This document shows, in pieces, positions 33,048 through 44,078 of a stretch of DNA of 64,000 bases. Positions within the stretch are counted from its first letter, which is position 1; every line of letters starts with the position of its first letter. Source of the stretch: Notospermus geniculatus (Eukaryota > Nemertea > Pilidiophora > Heteronemertea > Lineidae); NCBI GenBank assembly GCA_002633025.1, contig NMRB01001271.1:22023-86022 (forward strand). Direction: 5' to 3'. The position numbers and the translations under genes are program-made. The notes under the pieces are model-generated. The model saw nothing but the letters and a program-made list of their open reading frames with translations. It had not been told where the DNA came from and ran no database searches.

Positions 33048-33745
33048 GATAGCGCTAACTTGGTGTTAGCGCTAACATGAGTTTTGTGCAACCCAGCCCA
33101 GAACACTTTGAAAACTGTGTTGGAAATGACGAACGTGGACTTGTCATTTTGACGATTTTAGATACTCAGTTTGGTGTTATGGAAAACGAACCTAAGTTCG
33201 TCATTTTGATGAAGCAGAGTTTTCAGTGATTTTTGGAAATGTTAATGGTGTAGACAGGCCTCAACTTTTGTAAAACAATTTGAAAACATGTTTTGATGAT
33301 GTTGCAGAGTGTAGACCAACCCCGAAACAAACTGCAACATTTCCAAAATAGTTTTCAAAATGTTTTGTCGCAGAAATGTTTTGAAAACGTTGATGATGTA
33401 GACAGGCCTCCAGGGAAGCGATGGCCGACTGAAATGACCCGAGTCTCAAAGATGCACACTGAGCCTGGCGGTCGCGTCATGGCATGGAGCGAGCGTAACA
33501 ACTTAGGGCGTGGTAGGGACCGTAAATGGCCCATGTTTCTCGGGATGTCGGTGAGGCGGCAGTTTTAAATCATCGGTTCAGCCAGAGGAAGTCATAACAA
33601 GTATCGCCTAATGTTAGTGTTAGGAATCCTCTGGTTTAGCAGATAATTTTTCATGGCAGCGGAAAATACGGAGGAGCAGTCTTATCAACTCTGATTCTTT
33701 TGGTGCAGTTAGTTTGTCTTATGACAACGGACCTTTCATTTTTGT

Positions 33746-34272
33746 CTTAGTCATAGTCTCGTGCCACCAGACTCTGCAATTTTCAATTTTAGAGTCTGGT
33801 CCGGATGGTACCTTTTTCTTGTAAAATCCATCATGGCGGACAATCTACCGCCGATGACGTAGAACACAATGCACAATCAAAGCAAAAAGCATTCAGCGTG
33901 CGAGTAAAACTGCAGTATTTGTACCCCTTGCTGTTAGGCCTACTGTACTTTTTATAGCATAATTCCCTCCCCAATCGAAAAAATATAAATATACTTGCCT
34001 GAAATTCCAATGAAAGACACTATAAATTGACTTGACAACACAAATTGAGGCGATTCACCTCACTAATTTTCACGCTTCAAGTTCTCCGGGCACCGCCATT
34101 ACTCCCCTGCAGCCTACGTCACCAAATTTTGAAACTAGCCAATCAGCGAAGCTGACCTCATTTCAAATCATCGAAATGAGGTCGATCAATGAGAATTGCG
34201 TTCCGTGCCAGACCCTCGGTCTAACGACCTCGGAGTATGACCGAGGGGCTGGTTGCGCGAGACTATCTTAGT
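33746..34272. mobile_element. Inverted-repeat element, about 520 bp
   Basis: CTTAGTCATAGTCTCGTGCC at the left is mirrored imperfectly by GGTTGCGCGAGACTATCTTAG at the right. An inner pair, CCAGACTCT and AGAGTCTGG, is also present. Non-coding. Confidence 0.5.
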
Positions 34273-34309
34273 CAACGAAACTCTCCACATATGTTTTAGA
34301 TTTTGTTAT

Positions 34310-34362
34310 CAATCAATCAACAAGCAGTCAATTAATTAATCAATCAATCAATCAATCAATAC
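34310..34362. repeat. Microsatellite (TCAA)n
   Basis: Repeats of TCAA/CAAT with a few interruptions. Confidence 0.85.
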
Positions 34363-34411
34363 CAGTCCTTTATTATACGTATATTTTATCCTGAGGACTC
34401 AGGACCTCTTA

Positions 34412-34565
34412 AGGCGGTGACAGACTGGCGCGTAAGCAGCGCGTCGGGAAGTGTACAACCAATCAGGGAGACGGTAACACGGACCGAAACACCTTCCGAA
34501 GAATCTGATTGGCGGAACGCCTGCAGGACGCGCCGCGCAGCAGTCTGTCACGCGCACCGTGCGAG
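34412..34565. mobile_element. Small inverted-repeat element
   Basis: GGTGACAGACTGGCGCG at the left and CGCGCAGCAGTCTGTCAC at the right, with inner AACCAATCAG and CTGATTGGC, form an imperfect hairpin of about 150 bp. Confidence 0.5.
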
Positions 34566-34636
34566 TAGGGCCCGATATCATTATGCCCATTTTGGGAAAA
34601 TTGGATTTCTTTTGCACACATTCAAATCATTCCTAG

Positions 34637-35178
34637 CACAACTAACGGCACGAAATATGTGGAATCGACGGCATTTGGCACAGTGTTTTCATTATATCAA
34701 CATTCAGATATAGTGAGATATAAAAACTTCAACTTTTCAATTGGTTATTCATTTTCTATAACGCTGTTCGCAAGAGTAAGATGTACTGACGATGTTTACC
34801 TCATGGAAACTGGTATAAAAAACCGGTTCGAAATATACCTTTCCATTTTCAAAGACGGGAAATTTACTCTAAATAGGCACACGAACAGTGATAAAAATAT
34901 TTTTTGGATGCAACAGATCACCTCGCATCAACGCCTTGAAAAAAATGTATGGTATTTTTTCGCCGCTGTTGCGGTTGATAGAAGTCCCGCTAAAATCTTC
35001 ATAAATGGAGAAAGACAGGCTGTGTACTCTAGTTCCTGGACGAAACCGATGAACCCTTTTCCCTATTTCTATATCGGAAGTCTTGGTTACTATAAGAAAT
35101 TCCAAGGCGAAATGTCGTCTTTGACGATATACCCATACGCCCTAAGCAATATTCAGATCCAGAAGATGTTCGCAGAAG
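34637..35178 (+). CDS. Orphan exon: LamG/concanavalin A-like domain
   Basis: A 542-base exon between an AG acceptor (after TTCCTAG) and a GTATGT donor encodes about 180 residues. They have the jelly-roll pattern of LamG/pentraxin-like domains: FSITLFARVRC, YLSIFKDGKFTL, a Trp-Tyr strand VWYFFAAVAVDRS, AKIFINGERQ, YFYIGSLGYYKKFQGEMSSLTIY and ALSNIQIQKMF near the end. Such domains bind sugars or act as extracellular adhesion modules. Neighbouring exons are not recognised, so the full protein is unknown. The start and end phases (2 and 1) differ, so it needs partners on both sides. It could be a decayed remnant, but the frame is intact. Confidence 0.65.
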
Positions 35179-35811
35179 GTATGTTTGTATAGATATACAA
35201 TCATCGTACGGATACGTCGAAAATATACCATGAATCCCTGAACAACAGATACATATTCTAATTAAAGCTATCATTTACCTTACTATGCCAGTCAAATTCA
35301 GCCGTAAGTAGGTTTTCTCTCACCGAATTCATGGGGAAAATCATGTGCTTCCGGAAACATCAGCTCTGAAAATATAAAATCAAATTAGTGATTAGTAATA
35401 CATGTAATTGATTAAAGTTACTTGTTTTCAAAATGTCAATGGCGCTGATCTCTCAGAACTCACAAACGGTCACGTGCCAGGAATTGACCAATCAGCGCGG
35501 GGTTACATGGTAAAAGTAGATCTTTAAAAACCCAGTTTTCTCCATTTATCATAGATAATATCGAGTAAATGGCACTTAAATATTCTGTTTGACACAGAAA
35601 TAATTAAGAGAAAAATAATTTTCAACTTTTGGGAAAGTTTGATAGTGATGGTATCATAAGCCTGTTTTCTAGTGGGCTAAGTGTATTACTACGCCGATAT
35701 GGAGTGGCTGCATTCAAATATCGTGCGAAATTACCCCTCATATTTTCAGTACCCCCAAACCCTGAAATTATCACGGTCAACCCACAACGAAAACTTTATG
35801 GTTTGAAGCAT

Positions 35812-35812
35812 T
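35812..35812. other. Ambiguous base / likely contig join
   Basis: Marks the right edge of the 28,485-35,811 block that separates the two halves of the uncharacterised D-D-E family. Confidence 0.5.
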
Positions 35813-35985
35813 NTTGGTCAGTGTGGTAAGTAATGGTGTAACAGATTACATGTATCCAAATGATTCATGCTTTATATGTACTTGTGGCTGCATTCAAATT
35901 TTCTACTTCATGCAGTTATCACTAGTTATCTTGGTCCTTTTCTTTCAATATGGTCTGCTTTACAGAATGTAACCTCTTCTTTCAG

Positions 35986-38129
35986 GTTACCCGACAGCGT
36001 CTGTTGAGGACCTCAAGTCAAGGGTACGCTCAGCAAAACTTTACTTGAAGGGGGACTACAAGCTCCACGTTAGTCTATCCAGCCAGTGCGCTGACCACTG
36101 TATAGGCTTTGCTTTGTCTGATGGTGTGACCAAGTGCTCTCATCCCCACAATACCTGCTGTGAGAGTTGCGATGGTTTACGAGAGATGTTTGAAAGAGTC
36201 GAGGCTGCTTTTGAAGATCCAACTGTGGAGTTTAGGTGAGACCAATATTCCTATTTGTTTGGTGTCTACCCATTTTACCCCTCAATGCTTATGGGTTAGG
36301 GTTTGCTTCCAGTCTAAAGGGAATTACTATGGGGGATGGAAGTGGGAATAAACTACCAGTATTTGATTTGGCTTGATGGTCATAAAAATTGTCTCCAAAC
36401 GATTGCCGATGGAAACGTGTTTATCAATTTACTTCAGGTATGACAAGCAAGAACAGGAAGTCAGGTATGACTTTGAAGCTGCCAAGGACAAGATCCTCAA
36501 CCTGAAGTCTCACGTTCTCCGTGCCAAGAACCAGGAACAAGCCAAATCTGACATTCTACAGTCACTGACAGAAGGCCAGGCATTGGTGACAATGGACTGG
36601 GCCATGAAATTTCTGCCAAGCAAGTTTCGAGAGGCACAGCAGGATTGGTTTGGCAAGAAAGGGGTATCTTGGCATGTGTCTGCTGTTGTGTCGAAGGATG
36701 GGAACTCTGCCTTCCAGGTATGTAACAAACTGTGAGTGAGTCTTGAGTTATTTATCCTTTTGACAGGCTTAGTCATGGGCAGTATGGCATGCTGTTGTGG
36801 AATTCAAGGGAGTGAAAGAGAAGTTTCTCAATTCTTAGGTCGGAATGCAGTCATCAACCTGAACATGTACCATACATGTAGCTATGACATATTGAATTTT
36901 TTCTTATTCATTTTCAGATCCATTGTTATGTTCATCTCATTGAACAATGTAAACAGGACTGGTTTGCCGTGTACTCCATTGTCGATGCCACCCTGCAAAA
37001 AATGAAGTCTGACCTACCGATGGTGAAGGAAGTCTTCCTCCGATCTGATAATGCGGGGTGCTATCACAACGCATCCCTGCTGCTAGGTCTGCCATCTCTC
37101 ACTATGGAATTGGGCATCAGAATCTCCAGATATGACTTCTCAGAGGCTCAAGCAGGTAAAGATATCTGCGACCGGAAGATCGCCCCTATGAAGTTGCATA
37201 TTCAGCGCTACATTAATGAAGGCCATGACGTAATGAATGCTTCCCAGATGCATGCGGCACTGGATTCCTATGGGGGAGTACGTGGATGCCAGGCAACTGT
37301 CGTGATGTTAGATGCAGATGCTGTTGGAGAGAAGCGCTCCTGGCCAGGAATAACTGCATACACCAATTTTCAATTTGAGGACAAAGGAATTCGTGCCTGG
37401 AAAGGGTATAACATTGGTGAAGGTACCCTCTTCCTTTACTCCAACTTGATCGGCAAACAGCGGCCTCAGGGTCCTTCTAATGTGCAGGTTGGAGTTTACT
37501 CCAAGCCAGCAGTGGGGACTGGTGTTATGGGAGCTTCAGCTAGGCAGCCTGGTGTTGAGGTGCCATGCCCAGAAGTTGGCTGCACTGAGGTGTTTCGGTC
37601 GTACGAGGAACTCACAAACCACATGGCAGTTGGTCGTCATGGCAACCAGCCACTAAGAGAAACAAAATTCGACGAAATCAAGAGAAAATGGGCAGGCAAG
37701 TTTTCAGTGATTGCAAAGCCAGGTGTGACTGGTGCCTCTGTCACCATTGCTTCCAAAGAGATTTCCGAGTTGCAAGTCAATCCAGGATGGGCCCTACGTG
37801 TGCAAAAAGGTCACCGCAGGTATTCACCAGAGGTCTGTGCCTTCCTTCACCAGGAATTCATGAAGGGAGTGAACACCGGCATAAAGGAGAACCCTTCCGA
37901 CACATCAAGGAAGCTGAAGGCGGTATTCACCAAGGAACATTGGCTATCTGTTCAGCAGGTGACCTCGTACTTTAGTAGGCTGTCATCCAGGCAGAAATGC
38001 GGTCGTTTGCCAACAACCACAGCCACAGCTGTCATGGATGAGGACACTGATGTACCAGAAGTGGTTGTCCAGGACGCGCTGTCCAGGTACAGCTTACGAA
38101 AAAGAGTTCAGAAAGAAGTGGGGTACTGA
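35986..38129 (+). CDS. Uncharacterised RNase H-like/C2H2 protein, C-terminal exons
   Basis: Exons 35986-36235, 36438-36717 and 36918-38129 splice in frame (about 580 codons) to a TGA. The first has a Cys/His cluster (CIGFAL...CSHPHNTCCESC). The second and third carry what looks like an RNase H-fold D-D-E triad: Asp in LVTMDWAMKFLP, Asp in FLRSDNAGCYHN, Glu in RYDFSEAQAGKDICDR. Next come a C2H2 finger (C-x4-C-x12-H-x5-H, CPEVGCTEVF...) and a conserved tail with GWALRVQKGHRRYSPEV and QQVTSYFSRL. This suggests a transposase or a protein derived from one; catalysis is inferred. It is probably the same gene as 26410-28350, with intermediate exons missing. Partial rearranged copies follow at once. 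Confidence 0.72.
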
Positions 38130-38192
38130 TACGCCACTGTCTGTTTTGTTGGTATTGATGTTCTCCTACGGGGATTGTTACCAAGGGGAATT

Positions 38193-38777
38193 TCCCTGCA
38201 CTGTATCGCTCCAGGCCAGGAGGATGATTTGATGGCCTGACTGCTCCTCGGACTGCAAAGTCAGCGATTGACGACACTCTAGTTGCAACACTTGTGGATT
38301 GCTACCTTGAGGCACATTCTGGTATACAGAGGCAGATCCTGTCCATCCTAGTCATGCTAGTTACAAATAGGACCAAAGAACAGTTACTTGTAAGTTCGAT
38401 GACGTAATGAATGCTTCCCAGATGCATGCGGCACTGGATTCCTATGGGGGAGTACATGTACGTGGATGCCAGGCAACTGTCGTGATGTTAGATGCAGATG
38501 CTGTTGGAGAGAAGCGCTCCTGGCCAGGAATAACTGCATACACCAACTTTCAATTTGAGGACAAAGGAATTCGTGCCTGGAAAGAGTATAAAATTGGTGA
38601 AGGTACCCTCTTCCTTTACTCCAACTTGATCGGCAAACAGCGGCCTCAGGGCCCTTGGCTGCACTGATGTGTTTCGCTCGTATGAGGGACTCACAAGCCA
38701 CATGGCAGTTGGTCGTCATGGCAACCAGCCACTAAGAGAGACAAAATTCGACGAAATCAAGAGAAAATAGGCAGGCA
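38193..38777 (+). pseudogene. Rearranged fragments of the D-D-E/C2H2 family
   Basis: Three pieces in the wrong order. 38193-38393 is a decayed copy of 28159-28357 (with small indels). 38397-38652 copies 37206-37472. 38653-38777 copies the zinc-finger region 37577-37700, ending at a stop replacing Trp. The jump from 37472 to 37577 removes about 100 bases between GTTGG repeats, and the same deletion recurs in the next copy. Confidence 0.85.
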
Positions 38778-39463
38778 AGTTTCTTCAGGCTGGCAAAGAA
38801 ACACCACCAAGTGACAGGGAAATGCATGAAGCTGATGCAGACGTGTCCTGGGCACCAACCCCAGTGCCCAGGAATTTCAACCTGTCGATTCTGAATTCAT
38901 TTCTTCAGAAGGGAGGCTGTGCCCCAATTGAAGGACAACTTCTTACTTCACTGAATGATGCTTCAACAAGTACTGTCCGGTATTACAAGAGGAAGGCTAG
39001 AGAAGCCATAGGCTTAGTCCTGCACTGTATCGCTCCAGGCCAGGAGGATGATTTGATGGCCCTGACTGCTCCTCAGACTGCAAAGACAGCCATTGACGAC
39101 ACTCTAGTTGCAACAGTTGTGGCCTGCTACAATGAGGCTACATCCTGGTATACAAAGAGGCAGATCTTGTCCATCCTGGCTACAAATAGGACCAAAGAAC
39201 AGTTACTTGTAAGTTCTACGCTAGGCATTTCTCTGAAGGATAGAAAATACCAATGGCCTGTTAGGCAATGGGTTTTCTATTCTTTTCAATTGTACATGAA
39301 ACTATCACTGTTCAGGAGTTGTAGTTACAGTACCGGTACATCAAAATGTTATCGCATGGCCTTCATTTGTGAGTAGGGAGTTGGAAAATGTCTTCATCTT
39401 TGCCATACCAAGCAACCCAGCCTTGTACCAATTTTGCTGATTTCCACTTTCTGTTCTGTCTTA
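38778..39463 (+). pseudogene. Duplicate of the family's helical exon
   Basis: 38778-39342 is nearly identical to 27922-28483, including the GTAAGT donor and intron sequence, with few substitutions. After 39342 the sequence differs from the first copy exactly where the first copy has its N. It lacks other exons, so it is not a working gene. Confidence 0.88.
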
Positions 39464-39464
39464 N
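39464..39464. other. Ambiguous base / likely contig join
   Basis: Right of it the sequence copies the intron and exon at 36,340-36,483; left of it the sequence is unrelated. Confidence 0.5.
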
Positions 39465-40242
39465 GGGGATAAACTACCAGTATTTGATTTGGTTTGATGG
39501 TCATAAAAATTGTCTCCAAACGATTGCCGATGGAAACGTGTTTATCAATTTACTTCAGGTATGACAAGCAAGAAGAGGAAGTCAGGTATGACTTTGAAGC
39601 TTTGAATTCGTGCCTGGAAAGGGTATAAAATTGGTGAAGGTACCCTCTTCCTTTACTCCAACTTGATTGGCAAACAGCGGCCTCAGGGTCCTTGGCTGCA
39701 CTGATGTGTTTCGCTCTTATGAGGGACTCACAAGCCACATGGCAGTTGGTCGTCATGGCAACCAGCCACTAAGAGAAACAAAATTCGACGAAATCAAGAG
39801 AAAATGGGCAGGCAAGTTTTCAGTGATTGCAAAGCCAGGTGTGACTGGTGCCTCTGTCACCATTGCTTCCAAAGAGATTTCTGAGTTGCAAGTCAATCCA
39901 GGATGGGCCCTACGTGTGCAAAAAGGTCACCGCAGGTATTCACCAGAGGTCTGTGCCTTCCTTCACCAGGAATTCATGAAGGGAGTGAACACCGGCATAA
40001 AGGAGAACCCTTCCGACACATCAAGGAAGCTGAAGGCGGTATTCACCAAGGAACACTGGCTATCATCTGTTCAGCAGGTGACCTCATACTTTAGTAGAGT
40101 GTCATTCAGGCAGAAATGCGGTCGTTTGCCAACAACCACAGCCACAGCTGTCATGGATGAGGACACTGATGTACCAGAAGTGGCTGTCCAGGATGCGCTG
40201 TCCAGGTACAGAAAGAAGTGGGGTGCTGACAGGCCACTGTAG
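39465..40242 (+). pseudogene. Second rearranged C-terminal copy of the D-D-E/C2H2 family
   Basis: 39465-39600 copies 36,340-36,483, then jumps to a copy of 37,388-37,474 and, after the shared deletion, of 37,577-38,128 through the C2H2 finger and tail. The RNase H core is missing. The tail has lost a few codons before its stop. Very similar to the neighbouring copy, so duplication was recent. Confidence 0.85.
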
Positions 40243-41101
40243 GCCAAGCTGTGGTAACAGAATGTGTACCTGTCTCTATTTATTGGCAACCTCGTCCCCA
40301 GGATCTAACTCGAAAGTTCTTCTGCTTTTGCCTTGGGACGAGGTCATTTTCGGCTTCGGTCGTTAGACCCTGGACATTACATTTACATCCCTTAGGCTCC
40401 ACTGACCCATTGGACCCCTGTGAAACGCGTTTCAGAGGGGTCCGATTTGGAGAGCTGAGATGTTGACTTTGCGTAATCATGTGTAATCCTATTGTTTTCC
40501 TTCTCTGCCTGATTTATAACAAAATGGAAAATAGGCTGTTGCCTTGCCGGAAAGTTATGCAGTTGAACAGAGAATTCTTTGTTATATCAAAAAACTGCTT
40601 TAAATTTTCAAATCCGATGAAAATTAACGATTTTACAATGCTGAATTTGTAGCCTGTTCGGGCCGTAACCATTATGCATTCCCCCTTGCCTCGATACACA
40701 ATGATTGCTTATCTGTCCTACATAATAGTGGATTGGCATGACTCACTTATAACCAGAGGGGTGCAAGGTGCAATTAGGTCAGTGGCTCAAATTAACCAGG
40801 TGATGTAAGATTATGTAAAATTAATCAATGTGGGAAGGTGTATTTCTGCAACATATTCCCTAAGGCTCTGTTTAGCAAATGGATTCACTTCCAAGATTCT
40901 TGGCACGTCGTCTCCAACGCTTATTTCAACCTCGATTACAGCAGTATTGATTGTAAAAAATACTTTCATTAAACTGTATTATGAAAATGCTATGATATGA
41001 AAAATAAAATAAATCATATTTTAATCCATTTTCCTGGGTATCACACCGATAGCCAATCACAACCGAGGTATTCGGTTCTAAAACCAGGTCTTAACAAGCC
41101 A
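40243..41101. other. Non-coding stretch
   Basis: No supportable gene. A short piece near 40,270-40,310 (TATTTATTGGCAACCTCGTCCC) resembles one arm of the hairpin at 41,102. Confidence 0.4.
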
Positions 41102-41187
41102 ACGTTAAGCCCTGGGAACGAGGTTGTATTTATTGGCAGTTTTTTAAAACTGCCAATAAATACAACCTCGTTCCCAGGGCTTAACGT
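41102..41187. repeat. Near-perfect 86-bp palindrome
   Basis: Arms of 42 bases beginning ACGTTAAGCCCTGGGAACGA around a two-base centre. It would form a long hairpin as DNA or RNA. Confidence 0.93.
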
Positions 41188-41859
41188 CATCATCATCACT
41201 TAAGGGCATCATTTAAAAATGATGTGGTGTTATTTTGAATTTCGAGGAATTACACTGACAGTATAATTCCTCGAAGTTTTGAACAAGTTATGTTTTGTTG
41301 GTATTGACATTTTTATACATGTATGAAAACTATTACCGGTATATTGATTTGGCACTGATATTTACAAGTAAAATATTCAATTGCTCCTTTACTCAGCTGT
41401 TCATTGTGTTTCCTTCTTCGGCAGCCCATGGTCAAGGTCATTACAGCACACGTACACAAATGAGGATCTAGCTCTCATCAGGCAGGACCTTGGCTAAGTC
41501 GAGACATCTTGTGAAGTGACTTTCACTGTGACTAACAACCCAACACATGCCCAAGGGAAATGCTTAGCCCCATAGAAAATTCAAGTCCTTCATATTAGTA
41601 GTTACCAGTATGGCCCTCCTCCACCGCAGTTCTCGGCATCGACATCAAATATGAGTTACTCTTTGGTATGAACTTCATTATAATTAATATCAATTCGGCG
41701 GTCACCACTTGATTTGGTGGAGTTTCAGCCACAGTTGCTTAGTTCCTACAACTACCGACAGATGGCAGCACGAACATTAGGTGAAAATGCACCTTTTTCA
41801 TTTGAATGCTACTCTCACCCCACAAGAGTTTCCAAAGATTTTATTTTTGATAATTTAAG

Positions 41860-42565
41860 AACAGGTCATGAGCTACAATTTAAGCCAAGTTTGGTGATCC
41901 TACTCCCTGCAAAGGGTGAGTTATTTGGGTCGGAACCTGCCTATGTCAGAATTCATGTTGGGGGATAGGGGTACCCCAAAGCTTATTTTTCGGAGAAATG
42001 AAGTCTCACACTAGCTCCATGTAAAATATCAAGTTTGTTGGGCCACGCATATTTTGTGGGGAGCTATTTAAAAATACCCTAGAATTCACTGTAAAAAGTA
42101 CCGAAATGGGCCAAAATTCAATTTATGTCGATTACTCCGGAACCAGCGAACGGATTGGTCCAATATTTTGCACTTTTTCATGACTTGGTAGAAGGGTCCT
42201 ACACACTAAATTTCATTGAAATCGGTTGACCCCCACCTTATCACCTTTTGCATGGTCTATTCATGGACACACACTTAAGTGTTAATTACTGGCACCCAGA
42301 CAAATCAGTTATCACCACACCATGGAGCATTCACCACGTCACTGGGTACCTAATCAACATAATAGAGTACAAGCTCGCTCCATACAATACATACAGCGAG
42401 AGGTTCCCAGTGACGTGGTGAATACTCCATGGTGTGGTGATGACTGATTTGTCTGGGTGCCAGTAATTAACAGTTAATTGAAAAAGGGAATTGACGGTGG
42501 GAATTTATCATGAAAGACTAGCATTTTGTAATAACCGAAGCTTGAAAAAATTTTCCTAGTCCCTT
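41860..42565. repeat. Dispersed repeat, copy 2 (inverted relative to 25 kb)
   Basis: Reverse complement of 24,990-25,700 along most of its length, interrupted by the TTAA-flanked element at 42279-42473. Confidence 0.7.
42279..42473. mobile_element. TTAA-flanked MITE, 195 bp
   Basis: Nearly full-length palindrome (GTGTTAATTACTGGCACCC ... GGGTGCCAGTAATTAACAG) with TTAA at both borders (42275-42278, 42474-42477). The related repeat at 25 kb shows the empty site with one TTAA. TTAA targets are typical of piggyBac and Kolobok elements. Confidence 0.88.
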
Positions 42566-42914
42566 TAATAGTGAGAACGGGTAGCGCCATTTTCAATGGC
42601 AGACGAATCCTGCATCCTGAAGTAAAGCAAATGTGCGTCTATTCTTTTTCGGACACTGGGGAATGAAAACAAATTTTCTGTCACTTGAGTCACCCACCAT
42701 GTGATAGCTAAGCGTATTGCTTTCATATACGACCCAAAAATACGGTATCCTTGTGACGTTCATTCTGCTAGAGTGAATTCACTGACGGTCTTTACTCTCT
42801 AAATGCAGAAAGAGTGAAAAGAGTGTGGTTAGGGACACTCCTGAAAAATACGAGTGAACACTCACCCATTTTGGAGTAAAAGTCACTCTGCCGGAGGTGT
42901 ATTTTCACTCTGGG

Positions 42915-43284
42915 GTACGGTGGCCCATAAGGGACATTTAGTTTTTATTTTATATTTTTATTTTTTTTCTACTTTTCTCCGCGGAATAAACTTTTCTCCG
43001 CGGAAATAATGTTTTCTCCGCGGAAATAATGTTTTCTCCGCGGAAATAATGTTTTCTCCGCGGAAATAATGTTTTCTCCGCAGAGAAAACTTTTCTCCGC
43101 GGAATTAAAGTTTTCTCCGCGGAAATAANTTATTTCCGCGGAGAAAACATTATTTCCGCGGAGAAAAGTTTTCTCCGCGGAGAAAACATTATTTCCGCGG
43201 AGAAAACATTATTTCCGCGGAGAAAAGTAGAAAAAAAATAAAAATATAAAATAAAAACTAAATGTCCCTTATGGGCCACCGTAC
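42915..43284. mobile_element. Foldback element built of CCGCGG palindromic repeats
   Basis: Terminal inverted repeats of about 60 bp (GTACGGTGGCCCATAAGGGA at the left) enclose tandem 20-bp units TTTTCTCCGCGGAAATAATG. They run one way at left and reverse-complemented at right. An N at 43129 sits where the orientation flips. Non-coding. Confidence 0.88.
43129..43129. other. Ambiguous base inside foldback array
   Basis: Located at the switch of repeat orientation; the array's true length is uncertain. Confidence 0.5.
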
Positions 43285-43608
43285 TGGGGAGTGTGATTCC
43301 CGCTCGACCTTTTTCAAGAGTAGTTTCTAACCGCACTCGTTTCGCTCATTTAGATACACAGCGAAACCTGTAGTGTATACAAAAATAGCCATGGGCGCGG
43401 CCATCTTTGGTGCATTATGTCCATAAATTAGCCAGGACTCTGTATAAGAATGCGAAAAAATTGTCAAATATTTCCTAAAATCTCTCGGTAGTGCTGGTGG
43501 TAGTGTTATGGATATCCAGGCCTGCCACAAACGGCGTTGTCTTCGAAGGGATAAACAAGCATTTTTCTATCAGGCCCACAAACGTTTCTCGATAAAAGCT
43601 TTTAAATA

Positions 43609-43849
43609 GACAAATCCCAAATTGACGTAAACGGGAAAGATCTGCGCACTTCCGCCGAAATGGCAACAAGAACCTCGGTCTGAAACTGAATGACGTGACG
43701 CAGAGAACCCCACGACAGTGACTTGGACGACGTCACGTCAGAGTTGACCATTGCTGAATCACGGGTTGCGTCACGTCAGCTGGTTTCAGATCGAGGTTCT
43801 TGTTGCTATTTCGGCGGAAGTGCGCAGAACTTGGAATTTGGGATTTGTC
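43609..43849. mobile_element. TA-flanked MITE, 241 bp
   Basis: Inverted repeats of about 57 bp starting GACAAATCCCAAATT, with TA on both sides (43607-43608, 43850-43851). Nested in the CACAG element; Tc1/mariner-type target. Confidence 0.85.
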
Positions 43850-43888
43850 TATCAGCCGACATGATACATTCTTAGTGGCCTGGTCCCA

Positions 43889-44068
43889 ATTCATCGTATC
43901 CATGACGTAACTCCGACAGTGTCCGCCATTGCTGACGTCGCAAGGGTGGTGGGCAAATGACGCAAGGGTGGTGGGCAAAATTCATTGCTTTGCTGAAGAA
44001 GCTGGTGGGCAAAACGCGCAACGTCACAACGTCCAAGGCCTGGATACGACGTCATGGATACGATGAAT
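43889..44068. mobile_element. 180-bp MITE, copy 1
   Basis: Ends ATTCATCGTATCCATGACGT and its reverse complement. A near-identical copy lies at 56129-56310. The interior has a direct repeat of GCAAGGGTGGTGGGCAAA. Comparison with the empty site at about 6,635 shows either no target duplication or a 2-bp AT. Confidence 0.9.
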
Positions 44069-44078
44069 AAGGAGGTTT

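Noticed and set aside
42960-43220. CRISPR-like array of palindromic repeats
   Set aside because: Units are contiguous without spacers, flip orientation and lie inside terminal inverted repeats of a eukaryotic foldback element.
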